Source: JBBWZH01 sp035544115
GTDB lineage: Bacteria; Actinomycetota; Actinomycetes; Mycobacteriales; CADCTP01
Direction of reading: 5' to 3'
Assembly: GCA_963714145.1 (NCBI GenBank)
Contig: OY970235.1
Coordinates: forward strand, 7,688,001-7,752,000
DNA: 64,000 nucleotides
A program made the position numbers and the translations under genes. Numbering within the stretch: position 1 is the stretch's first letter; the number at the start of each line of letters is the position of its first letter. This document shows positions 9,271 through 18,272 of this stretch, in pieces. The notes below the pieces were generated by a model. That model was given only the letters and a program-made list of their open reading frames with translations, searched no databases and was not told the DNA's origin.

Positions 9271-11697
9271 ATGCGCCCGGTACTGCTCGATCTGGCCGGC
9301 TTCGGCTCGTTCCGCGAACCGACCACAGTGGACTTCCCCGACGCCGACTTCTTCGCGCTGGTCGGCCCGACCGGGTCGGGCAAGTCGACGGTGATCGACG
9401 CGATCTGACGTTCGCGCTGTACGGCTCGGTGCCGCGCTGGGGCGACCGCCGCACGGTGTCGAACGCGCTGGCGCCGACCATGACCCGGGGCACCGTGCGG
9501 CTGATCTTCGACGTCGGACGGCCGGCGCTACGTCGCCGCCCGCGAGTTGCGCCGCGCCGCCAGCGGCACGGTGAACGTGCGCAACGCCCGGCTGGAGCGG
9601 CTCGCCGACCCGGCGGCGGTCGACGGTGACACCGAGGTGCTGGCCGCCGACTCCGGCGTCACGCCCGCGGTGGAGGCACTGCTCGGGCTGCCGTACGAGC
9701 AGTTCATCAGCTGCGTGGTGCTGCCGCAGGGCGACTTCGCCGAGTTCCTGCACGCGAAGCCGGCCAAGCGGCAGGAGATCCTGGTCAAGCTGCTCGGGCT
9801 GGAGGTGTACCAGCGGATCGGCCAGGCGGCCAACAGCGAGGCGACCACCCAGCGGGTCCGGGCCGAGCAGCTGACCGAGCAGCTGGCCGGCTTCACCGAC
9901 GCGACCGCCGCGGCCGAGCAGGCTGCCCGCCGGCAGGTGACCGCGCTGCGCAAGCTCGACACCGAACTCGCCGCGGCGCTGCCGGCACTGGCCGCGGCGG
10001 CCGCGGCGGTCGAGCAGGCGGACCGGGCGGCGGTCCGGCTCCGGGCCGAGACGGTCGCCTTGCGGGCCCTGACCGTCCCAACTGGACTGTCCGAACTGGA
10101 CCAGCGGCAGGCGGCGGCGAACAGCGCGCTGCGCCGGGCGAAGGACGCGCTGGCCGCGGCCGAAGCGGCCGACACCGCTGCCCGGGAGGCGCTGGCGGCG
10201 GCGCCCGAGCGGGCCCCGCTGGAGCACATCCGGCGGGCCTGGGAACAGCTGGCCGAGCTCGAGGGCAGGTTGCCGGCCGCGCAGGGCGAGCAGCGCAGGC
10301 AGGAGGCCGCGCTGGCCCGGCAGCAGCAGCGGGCCGATGCGGCCGCCACCGCGCTCGCCGCCGCCCGAGCTGTGCTGGACGGGGCCCAGCGGGCGGATCT
10401 GGCCGGTGCGCTGCGCCCGCACCTCGAGCTGGGCGAGGACTGCCCGGTCTGCGCGCAGCCGGTGCACGCGCTTCCGCCGGCGCTGGCCGGCGTGGATCTC
10501 GACCAGGCTCAGCGCGCGCTGGACAAGGCCGAGCAGGCGGTCGACCGGCACCGCAAGGGCTGGCAGGACGCCGTCGTCGGGCAGCAGCGGGCCGCCACCG
10601 CGGTCGGTCAGCTCGACGAGCAGATCGCTGCCTTCCGGACCGCGCTGGCCGGGGCGGACGACGCCGCCACCGTCGCAACTCGACTGTCCGAAGTGGACGT
10701 ACTGGAAACGGGGCAGCGGGCGGCCGATGAGCGGCTGCGCGGCGCCCGGGCCGGCGCGGCCCGGGCCGAGCAGGCCGCCGCCGCGGTCGGCACGGACGCC
10801 AGCAGCGCCTGGACCGCCCTGGACCGGGCCCGCGACCCGTTGGTCGCCCTGGATGCGCCGGCGCTGCGGCGGGACGATCTGGTCGCCGCCTGGACCGCGC
10901 TGACCACCTGGGCCGCCCAGGCCGCGGCCCAGCGGGAGAAGGACCAGCCGGCCGCCGACCGGGCTGTCGCGACCGCCCGGCAGGGCCGGGACGATGCCGA
11001 GCAGGCGCTGCGGGCCGCCCTGGCCGCCGCCGGCGTCGTCCCGCGCGCCGGGCGCCCGCTGGCCGAGGCGGCCGAGCCGGCGGTGGCGGTCGCCCGGGAG
11101 CGCGCGGATGGCGCGTTGCGCGACATCAGGCGGCGCCGGGCCGAGGCGGCGACGGTGCAGCAGCAGCAGCGGGAGGCGACCGAGGCGCAGCGGGTCGCGA
11201 AGTCGCTCGGCCAGTTGCTGCGGGCCGACGGGTTCCAGCGCTGGCTGCTCGGCGCCGCGCTGGACGTGCTGGTGGCCGACGCGTCCCGGACGCTGGCCGA
11301 CCTGTCGGCCGGGCAGTTCGAGCTCGGCCACGACGGCACCGACTTCCTGGTCATCGACCATTTCGACGCGGACAGCCGGCGGCCGGTGAAGACCCTCTCC
11401 GGCGGGGAGACGTTCCAGGCCAGCCTGGCGCTGGCACTGGCGCTCTCGTCCCAGCTGGCCGGCATGGCGGCGGCCGGTGCCGCCCGGCTCGACTCGATCT
11501 TCCTGGACGAGGGCTTCGGCACCCTGGACGAGGCCACCCTCGAAGTGGTCGCGGCGACGCTGGAGAACCTGGCCGCCACCGGCGACCGGATGGTCGGCGT
11601 CGTCACGCACGTGCCCGGGCTGGCCGAACGCGTGCCGGTCCGGTTCGCCGTGCGGCGCGATCAGCGCACCTCCAGCGTCACCCGGGAGGGGGCGTGA
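9271..11697 (+). pseudogene. sbcC: exonuclease SbcC (Rad50-like SMC ATPase), two frameshifts near the 5' end
   Basis: The ATG at 9271 starts MRPVLLDLAGFGSF and Walker A (LVGPTGSGKSTVIDAI), then meets TGA at 9406 because of a net +2/-1 shift. One frame over, TFALYGSVPRWGD resumes. A second shift, an extra A near 9518, returns to the original frame, after which the protein is intact to 11697. A long Ala/Glu/Arg-rich coiled coil is split by a zinc hook (CPVCAQPV, near 10440). ABC signature LSGGETFQAS and Walker B SIFLDEGFGTLD close the head. The repaired length is about 807 residues. It is 3 bp after sbcD and overlaps the NurA-like gene by GTGA. Confidence 0.8.
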
Positions 11698-12719
11698 CCG
11701 TCGCCGACCGGGCCGGGATGCGGTTCGCCGTGGACAGCTGGGATCCCGGGTACGGAAGCAGCGTGGACCTGGACGACGACCTGGCCGACTCCAGCGCGAC
11801 GGTCGATCCGCAGGTGGAGCTGCCCCGGGACGGCTGGCGGCCGCTGTCGCCGCAGCCCGGCCTGCCGACCCCCGGCGCGGTGCTGTTCGTCGACGGGGTG
11901 CGCCGGATCGACGCGCAGGTATGGATAGCGGAACCGCCCGGCACCGGGGCGGGCACCGGCGCGTTCGGCCTCTGCGCCTCGTACGCGGCGGGTGTCGTCG
12001 TCTGCAGTGGACAGTCGGCCCGGCTCGCGGTCGCGCAGGTGCACCGTGGCCTGTTCACCGCCTCCGCCGCGGCCGAGCCGGTGAGCACCAGTGCCGGCGA
12101 CTATCCACTTCGACTGTCCGGTTCGGACGATGGGAACGACCTGTCGCTGGCGCTGCAGCGCAGCCTCGGTGCGGCCGAGATCGCGGCCGCGGCCGCGGCC
12201 CGGGACGGGCTGCCGGCCGGCTCCGCCGGGCCGCCGGGGTCGGCCGGCTCCGCCGGACCGCCGGGCGACGACCTGCTGGTGGTGGACGGGCCGCTGCGCG
12301 GCCGGACCCACCTACCCCGCGCGCTCGGCTACATCAAGTCGCACCGGGCCAGCTACCTGCCGCCGGACCTGAACGCGGTCATCGTCGCGCTGGCCGCCGG
12401 GGAGCGCACGCCGGTCTTCCACATGGGCACCAGCTGGGACCGGTACAGCTGGTACCTGCGGCTGCCCTGCCGGCCGAACGGCAGCTGGGCCGGCATCGTC
12501 CGGGTGGAATGCGAGCCCGGGCTGCCGGTCGCCGACGTCATCCGGCTGGCCAGCGTCTCCCAGCACGTCCTGCCGCGGTACGCCTCGACCGAACACAAGG
12601 ACCGCCGGGCACCGCAGAACCTGCACCCGATCGCCGGCCTGGAGCGCCAGCTCCGCCGCCGGCTCGGCCACCCCGGCGTGCTCTACCGCGCCCTGCGCCG
12701 CGCCGCCGCCGGGCCGTAG
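11694..12719 (+). CDS. NurA-like DNA repair nuclease
   Basis: This 341-residue protein is translationally coupled to sbcC (GTGA overlap). Two acidic strand motifs fit the NurA 5'-3' nuclease fold: LFVDGVRRIDAQVW (about residue 65) and LLVVDGPLRGR (about residue 198), the latter followed by PRALGYIKSHRASY. A late conserved segment (PVFHMGTSWDRYSWYLRL) could supply further active-site residues. A Gly/Ser/Pro insert lies between the motifs. Together with HerA-, SbcD- and SbcC-type neighbours, this reproduces the archaeal herA-mre11-rad50-nurA resection set. The NurA call rests on motif pattern plus context, not on an alignment. Confidence 0.7.
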   Translation: MTVADRAGMRFAVDSWDPGYGSSVDLDDDLADSSATVDPQVELPRDGWRPLSPQPGLPTPGAVLFVDGVRRIDAQVWIAEPPGTGAGTGAFGLCASYAAGVVVCSGQSARLAVAQVHRGLFTASAAAEPVSTSAGDYPLRLSGSDDGNDLSLALQRSLGAAEIAAAAAARDGLPAGSAGPPGSAGSAGPPGDDLLVVDGPLRGRTHLPRALGYIKSHRASYLPPDLNAVIVALAAGERTPVFHMGTSWDRYSWYLRLPCRPNGSWAGIVRVECEPGLPVADVIRLASVSQHVLPRYASTEHKDRRAPQNLHPIAGLERQLRRRLGHPGVLYRALRRAAAGP

Positions 12720-12766
12720 CCCGGCGGCGGCCCGTCCGGTGGTCGGCCCGGCCGGACCCGGGTCGG

Positions 12767-13345
12767 TCAGCTGACCGGAGCCAGGATCCGGAAGTACTGC
12801 GTGGTGCGGTCGCCGAAGAACTTCTGGCTCACCGGCGCGGTGGGGAACGGCCCGGTCGGGTCCGGCACGGACTCGAAGCTCAGCGCCAGCCCGCTCCAGA
12901 CGTTGATGAACGGGTGGTAGGCGCCGCCGGCGCCACCGCTGATGTCCTCCCGGTAGGTCCAGCGCTGACTCGCCGTGTTGTCGCACGTCCGGGTCACCAC
13001 CGGGGCCGAGTCGGCCTGGCTGTCCGCGAGAATGTCAACGCAGACGTCGCTGCGCTCCCGGTTCCGGATGTAATACGCCCCGGCGCCGGCCGGGATGAAC
13101 ACCCAGTCAAACGTGGTCACACCCGGCACGACCTTCGTGTGGGTGAGCCCGAAGACGATCAGCAGGCAGTCGCCCTGGGCCGGCGCGGTCAGCGCGCAGG
13201 CCGTATGGAAGCCACCCGGCAGCGCCGCCGGCGCCGCCCGGCTGTCCGCGGTGGCCACGCCGGGCAGCCCGGCGACCGTCGTGAGTGCCGCCGCGACGCC
13301 GAGCACCCCGGTGCGCAGCCAGCGCCGGGTTCTGTTCGTCCACAT
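12767..13345 (-). CDS. secreted ricin-B-lectin-like protein
   Basis: I took the ATG at 13345, which has GGAG seven bases upstream. The 192-residue product starts with a basic region and hydrophobic Sec signal (WLRTGVLGVAAALTTVAGL) with a likely cleavage after ATA. The mature part has a beta-trefoil-like segment, YYIRNRERSDVCVDI, and a QxW-like SQRWTYRED, plus Cys residues that could pair. Ricin-B-like domains bind sugars on cell walls or polysaccharides. No catalytic domain is attached. It is divergent from the SARP gene. Confidence 0.65.
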   Translation of the reverse strand: MWTNRTRRWLRTGVLGVAAALTTVAGLPGVATADSRAAPAALPGGFHTACALTAPAQGDCLLIVFGLTHTKVVPGVTTFDWVFIPAGAGAYYIRNRERSDVCVDILADSQADSAPVVTRTCDNTASQRWTYREDISGGAGGAYHPFINVWSGLALSFESVPDPTGPFPTAPVSQKFFGDRTTQYFRILAPVS

Positions 13346-13469
13346 GTCCTTACTCCGTTCCACAGAGGGATTTCCGCCGCTCTCCGCGGCACATTCAGAG
13401 AAGCAGCGCCATGGCTGATACAGCTATCCGGAGAACTCCGTAACGTGGGCCGTATCAGGAGCGAGTCGG

Positions 13470-16400
13470 GTGGATCGGGTAGACGTGGGCGGCCTCCAGT
13501 TCCAGGTGCTCGGTCCGTTGGAGGTGACGGCTGGTGGCCAGCCGTCGCCGTTGGGGCGCGGCAAGCTGCGGCCGTTACTGGCCGTGTTGCTGCTGCACCC
13601 GAACGAGCCGGTGTCGGTGGATCACATCGCCGAGCGGATCTGGGGCACCGCACCGCCGGCCAGCCCGCGCGCCGCGGTGCAGAGCCTGGTGCTGCGGCTG
13701 CGCCAGGCGCTGGGTGGCGGCGAGCTGATCGAGACGGCGGCCGATGGCTACCTGATCCGGCTGACCGTCGACCAGCTCGACCTGACCCGGTTCGACGCGC
13801 TGACCCGGGCGGCCGAGACCGCGGCCGCGGCCGGCGAGCTCGCGCGGGCGCACACGCTGCTGACCGAGGCGCTCGGGCTGTGGCGCGGCCCGGCGCTGGC
13901 CGACGTCCGGTCGGAGCTGCTGCACAGCCGTGACCTGCCGTTGCTGGCCGAGCGGCGGCGCCGGGCCGAGGAGTCGTGGGTCGACACCGGGCTGCGGCTG
14001 GGCCGGGCGGCCGAGGTGGTCCCGCGGCTGCGCGAGCTGGTCGGCGCGCACCCGTTGCACGAGCGGTTCTGGGCGCAGCTGATGACCGCGCTGTACCGGT
14101 CCGGTCGGCCGGCCGAGGCGCTGGACACGTACCAGACCGTCCGCCGGCTGCTGGCCGACGAGCTCGGCGTCGACCCGGGTGCCGAGCTGCGCCGGCTGCA
14201 CCAGGCCGTGCTCACCGGCGATGCCAGCCTGACCGGGCCGCCGCCAGCCGAGCTGCCCGCAGCCGAGCTGCCGCCGGCCGAGCTGCCCACGGCCGAGCCG
14301 GCCGTGGCGGAGCCGTCCGGGGCCGGGCCGGCGCCGGCCGCCGCTCCCGCTCCCGCTCCCGCTCCGGCCAGGGTGGTGCCGCGGCAGCTTCCGCCGGCGG
14401 TCCGCGCCTTCACCGGCCGCGACCGTGACCTGGTCGAGCTGGACGCGCTGCTCGGCGCCGGCACCGGGCAGGCCGACCCGGTGGTGATCACCGCGATCGC
14501 CGGCACCGCCGGGGTGGGCAAGACCGCGCTGGCCGCGCACTGGGCCCGCCGGGTCGCCGACCAGTTCCCGGACGGCCAGCTCTGGCTGAACCTGCGCGGC
14601 TACCATCCCGGCCGGCCGATGCCGTCCGGGCAGGCGCTGACCGTCTTCCTGCGCGCGCTCGGCGTACCCAGCAGCCAGATCCCGGTCGAGCTGGACGCGC
14701 AGGTCGGGCTCTACCGGTCGCTGCTGGCCGGCCGCCGGCTGCTGATCGTGCTGGACAACGCCAGCAGCCCGGACCAGGTCCGGCCGCTGCTGCCCGGCGC
14801 GCCCGGCTGCCTGGTGCTGGTCACCAGCCGGGACGAGCTGACCGGCCTGGTGGCCCGGGACGGCGCCGCCCGGCTCCGGCTCGGCCTGCTCAGCGCGGCC
14901 GACGCGGCCGCGCTGCTGCGTACGCTGCTCGGGCCGGCGGCGGACCCGGCCACGCTGGCCGAGCTGGCCACGCTCTGCGCCCGGCTCCCGCTGGCGCTGC
15001 GGATCGCCGCTGACCGGATCAACTCCAGCAGCCGGCCGGTGGCCGAGGCGGTGGCCGAGTTGGCCGCCGAACCCCGGCTGGACGCGCTGGCCGCCGGCGA
15101 CGACCCGCACACCGCGGCCCGGGCGGTGCTGTCCTGGTCGTACCAGGCGCTGCCACCGGCGGCGGCGGTGCTGTTCCGCCGGCTGGGCCTGGTCCCCGGC
15201 GCCGACTGGGACGCCTACGCCGCCGCCGCGCTGCTCGGTGGCACGCTGGCCGACGCCCGGCAGACGCTGGCCGCGCTGGTCTCGGCGCACCTGGTCGAGG
15301 AGTACCGCGGCCGTTACCGGATGCACGACCTGCTCCGCGAGTACGCCCGGGAGCATGCCCGGGCCGAGGACACCGACGCCGACCGGGCGGCCGTGACCGG
15401 CCGGCTGCTCGACCACTACCTGCGCAACGCCGCGGCGGCGGTCGACGTGGCGATCCCGCACGAGAAGCACCGCCGGCCGGCGGTGCCGCCGCCCCGGCCG
15501 CCGGCTCCGGCGTTCGCCGACGCCCGCGACGCACTGGGTTGGCTGGACGCCGAGCGGCACAACCTGGTGGTCACCGCGGTGCACGCGGCGGACGAGGGCC
15601 GGTCCGAGCACATCCGGCTGCTCGAGTCGACGATCTACCGGTACCTGCTGACCGGCGGGCACCACAGCGAGGCGCTGCTGCTGCACGGGCGCGCGCTGGA
15701 CGCTGCCGTGGCCGCGGCGGATCGGCCCGGCGAGGCGGCGGCGCTGAACAACCTGGGCAACGTGCACTGGCAGCTGGGCGACTACGGCCAGGCGGCCGAC
15801 GACTACCGGGGCGCGCTGGCGCTCCGCCGGGTCACCGGTGACCGGGCCGGCGAGGCCGCGGCGCTGAACAACCTCGGCGTGATCGAGTGGCACCTGGGCC
15901 ACTACGAGGCCTCGGCCGCGTACTACGCCCAGGCGCTGCCGATCCACCACGAGACCGCCAACCGGGTCGGCGCCGCGACGACGCTGGCCAACCTGGCCCG
16001 GGTGTACCAGCGGATCGGGCGGGTGGGCGAAGTGCTGGACCTGCAGCAGCAGGCGCTGGCGATCTTCCGGGAGATCGGCGACCGGTCCAGCGAGGCGAAC
16101 TCGCTGAGCAGCCTCGGCACGTACTACCGGCGCCAGCGGCAGGACGAGGTGGCCCTCGACTACTACCAGCAGGCCATTGCCATGCAGCTGGAGCTGGGCG
16201 ACCGGATCGGCGAGGCCGACTCGCTGACCTGCATCGCCGTCATCTTCCGGCACTGGGGGCGGTACGAGGAGGCGGCCGCGCACTGCCAGCGGGCGCTGGC
16301 GATGGCCCGCGAGCTCGGTCACCGCACCGTGCAGTTGACCGTACTCGTCACGCTCGGCGATGTGGCCCTGGCCGCCGGCCGGCCGGCCGAGGCGCTCGGC

Positions 16401-16622
16401 CACCAGCAGGCCGCGCTCGGCCTCGCCGAGGAGATGAGCGACCGGTTCATGCAGGCCCGGGCGCTGCGCGGGCTGGGCACCGTCCGGCAGGCGATGGGTG
16501 ACCCGGCGGCGGCCCGCCGGCACTGGCAGCGGGCGCTGGAGCTGTACACCGATCTCGGCGTGCCGCAGGCCGACGTGGTGCGCGACCTGCTCGACCCGGC
16601 CGGCCAGCCGGTGCCGGGCTAG
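13470..16622 (+). CDS. SARP-family regulator with BTAD, NB-ARC and TPR domains (AfsR-like)
   Basis: This 1050-residue regulator is complete. The OmpR-like winged helix spans residues 8-95 (FQVLGPLEVTAGG ... RLRQALGGGELIETAADGYLI) and is followed by a BTAD domain (about 100-250). A long Ala/Glu/Pro linker leads to NB-ARC with P-loop GTAGVGKTALAAHWAR, Walker-B-like LIVLDNASS and MHD-like MHDLLREYA. Eight or so TPR units fill the rest. SARPs activate antibiotic biosynthesis genes. The start is GTG with AGGAGC upstream. A TTA leucine codon lies at 13575-13577 (residue 36), a possible bldA-dependent checkpoint. It closely resembles the truncated regulator at the left edge. Confidence 0.9.
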   Translation: MDRVDVGGLQFQVLGPLEVTAGGQPSPLGRGKLRPLLAVLLLHPNEPVSVDHIAERIWGTAPPASPRAAVQSLVLRLRQALGGGELIETAADGYLIRLTVDQLDLTRFDALTRAAETAAAAGELARAHTLLTEALGLWRGPALADVRSELLHSRDLPLLAERRRRAEESWVDTGLRLGRAAEVVPRLRELVGAHPLHERFWAQLMTALYRSGRPAEALDTYQTVRRLLADELGVDPGAELRRLHQAVLTGDASLTGPPPAELPAAELPPAELPTAEPAVAEPSGAGPAPAAAPAPAPAPARVVPRQLPPAVRAFTGRDRDLVELDALLGAGTGQADPVVITAIAGTAGVGKTALAAHWARRVADQFPDGQLWLNLRGYHPGRPMPSGQALTVFLRALGVPSSQIPVELDAQVGLYRSLLAGRRLLIVLDNASSPDQVRPLLPGAPGCLVLVTSRDELTGLVARDGAARLRLGLLSAADAAALLRTLLGPAADPATLAELATLCARLPLALRIAADRINSSSRPVAEAVAELAAEPRLDALAAGDDPHTAARAVLSWSYQALPPAAAVLFRRLGLVPGADWDAYAAAALLGGTLADARQTLAALVSAHLVEEYRGRYRMHDLLREYAREHARAEDTDADRAAVTGRLLDHYLRNAAAAVDVAIPHEKHRRPAVPPPRPPAPAFADARDALGWLDAERHNLVVTAVHAADEGRSEHIRLLESTIYRYLLTGGHHSEALLLHGRALDAAVAAADRPGEAAALNNLGNVHWQLGDYGQAADDYRGALALRRVTGDRAGEAAALNNLGVIEWHLGHYEASAAYYAQALPIHHETANRVGAATTLANLARVYQRIGRVGEVLDLQQQALAIFREIGDRSSEANSLSSLGTYYRRQRQDEVALDYYQQAIAMQLELGDRIGEADSLTCIAVIFRHWGRYEEAAAHCQRALAMARELGHRTVQLTVLVTLGDVALAAGRPAEALGHQQAALGLAEEMSDRFMQARALRGLGTVRQAMGDPAAARRHWQRALELYTDLGVPQADVVRDLLDPAGQPVPG

Positions 16623-16745
16623 GACCATCCACCCCGGACGTCCACTTCGGACTGTCCACTTCGGACGCCATAGGTCGGGCGGCCCGGCGGTCCGGGGGCT
16701 CGGCGGTCCGGCGGACCGGTGGTCCGGTGGTCCGGAAAGGACAGA

Positions 16746-16781
16746 AGCCGGCGTGACGGTGGGGGGACCGCCACGCCGGCT
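16746..16781. terminator. bidirectional intrinsic-type terminator hairpin
   Basis: AGCCGGCGTG pairs perfectly with CACGCCGGCT. After one mismatch, CGGT pairs with ACCG around a six-G loop. It lies between the convergent SARP and lipoprotein genes and has no T-tract, as usual in very GC-rich actinobacteria. Upstream (16680-16735) are repeated GGTCCGG units. Confidence 0.65.
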
Positions 16782-16797
16782 CGCTCTGTCGGCCCGG

Positions 16798-17572
16798 TCA
16801 GCCGCCGGGGGTCAGGCCGAGCTGCTGCTCGGTGACCAGCTGGTCGGTCGGCGGTGCGGGCAGGGCGACCGGCTTGCCGTAGTCGGTGAAGTCGACGGTG
16901 CCCTCGTCCTGGGTGAGCTGCACCGGGAGCGGCTCGCCCTGGGTCGCGATGTAGAGCGTGCCGCCGTCGGTGCTCTTGTCGACCAGCCCGATCGACCTGG
17001 TGCCGTGGATCTGTTTCGACTCGCCCTTGGTCAGCGTGCCGTCCGGCTTGAGCAGTTCGGTGGACAGCGAGCGGAGGTCACCGAACACCAGCAGCTTGCT
17101 TTAGCCGCCCGCTCGTCGTGCTGCTCTTGAGCCACTTGCCCTTGAGCGCCGACACCGGCTGCGGGTTGCTCGGCGCGAAGGCCTTCCAGAACTCGTCGTC
17201 ACCCTTGATGTAGGCGTCCGTGCCGATCACGATGAAGTCGACCTTGACCGTGGTCGAGCTGCCTTCGCTGCCGATCGGCAGGCTCAGCGAGCCGGCGGCG
17301 CCCTCGGTGCCCTTGATCTTCACGTCCAGCCCGAAGGTCTGGCCGTCCGACTTGCCCGCGCCGGTCACGTGCACGCTGCTCACCTTGGGCAGCGCCGCCT
17401 GCGCCTTGGCCAGGATCTCGGTGGGCGCGAGCGCCGCGACGCCGTTGTCCGGCGCGCTCCTGGCCGCGTCGTCGGTGCCCGGGGTGGCGGAGCCGGGGGT
17501 CGATGACGTGCCGCAGCCGCCGACCAGCGCGATCGCGACCGCGGCTGTCGCGGCAATGCGTACGGAACGCAT
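16798..17572 (-). pseudogene. LppX/LprG-type lipoprotein, single-base frameshift
   Basis: The ATG at 17572 follows GAGGAAAGG. A signal peptide with lipobox LVGGC (Cys about residue 22) makes this an exported lipoprotein. The mature part (LAKAQAALPKVSSVHVTG ... FIVIGTDAYIKGDDEFWKAF) matches the LppX/LprA/F/G fold that binds lipids between leaflets. Near 17100 an apparent extra A (reverse strand CTAAAGC for CTAAGC) shifts the frame. Downstream, SKLLVFGDLRSLSTELL continues the same domain to 16798. Removing the base restores 257 residues. Frameshift versus sequencing error is not decidable here. Confidence 0.72.
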
Positions 17573-17742
17573 GGGACCTTTCCTCGACGCGACCGGACGA
17601 GGGGTCGTCCAGCTGGGCAAGTGCTCAGCCGATGATCGCCTGGCGCATCCGCCGGCAGCCCGAAATCGCCTGTAGGTGCGGACATCACGCCTGTTCGGGC
17701 GGCGCCCGGCCGCCCGCCCGGCCGGTCCGCAGACTGGTGTCC

Positions 17743-18015
17743 GTGGCGTTCGAGTTCCCCGAGTTCACCCAGCCGGTCGAGCTGCCGGACGGCCGTAGCT
17801 GGACGGCCTGCTACGACAGCTACGACCAGCGCCACGACGTGGCCTACTACGTGGTCACGATCGCCGGCCGCCGCGCCGACCCGGTGGTGGCCGAGGTCTG
17901 GATGTGGCCGGCCGGCGAGGACTGGACCACCCCGGGTTTCGCCGGCTGGCTGCGCGACCAGGTGCACGCCATCGCCGTCACCGGTGCGTCGAACACGCCC
18001 TATCGGCCCAGCTAG
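17743..18015 (+). CDS. small hypothetical protein
   Basis: This is a 90-residue protein if the GTG at 17743 is the start (GTG 17737 is an alternative; a longer upstream extension is Arg/Pro-rich and not protein-like). The sequence is acidic and aromatic (FEFPEFTQPVELPDGRSW, AYYVVTIAGRR, AEVWMWPAGEDW) and looks like one compact alpha/beta domain. It has no signal peptide or membrane segment. I do not recognise the family. It sits alone between the divergent lipoprotein gene and the DUF1906 gene. Confidence 0.5.
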   Translation: MAFEFPEFTQPVELPDGRSWTACYDSYDQRHDVAYYVVTIAGRRADPVVAEVWMWPAGEDWTTPGFAGWLRDQVHAIAVTGASNTPYRPS

Positions 18016-18272
18016 CGGGCCTGATCGGGGCGCGCCGGGCGGCGCTGCCCGACCCGGCTCGGCCGCCCGCCGTCCCGGGGGCGTACCGGTGGGCGGGGGT
18101 CGGTGGTCTAGGCTGCCTGCTTCCGCAGTGCAGCGGTTCGTGTCAGGGCTGCCTAGTCTGCCGGTATTGGTGCACCGTGTGCCGGAATGGTGGCGAACGG
18201 GTGGGGTACATGCTCGTCGTGGGCGGCGGGCGGGCCACCCGAAATGATTCGCGAGGATGAGCAGGAGGTCGG

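Noticed and set aside
8665..11610. A 981-codon reverse-strand open frame across sbcC
   Set aside because: It mirrors the sbcC coding phase. No domain, start signal or coherent composition; sbcC itself has hook, signature and Walker motifs.
13575..16628. A 1017-codon reverse-strand open frame across the SARP gene
   Set aside because: Antisense shadow; the forward strand has clear winged-helix, P-loop and TPR sequence.
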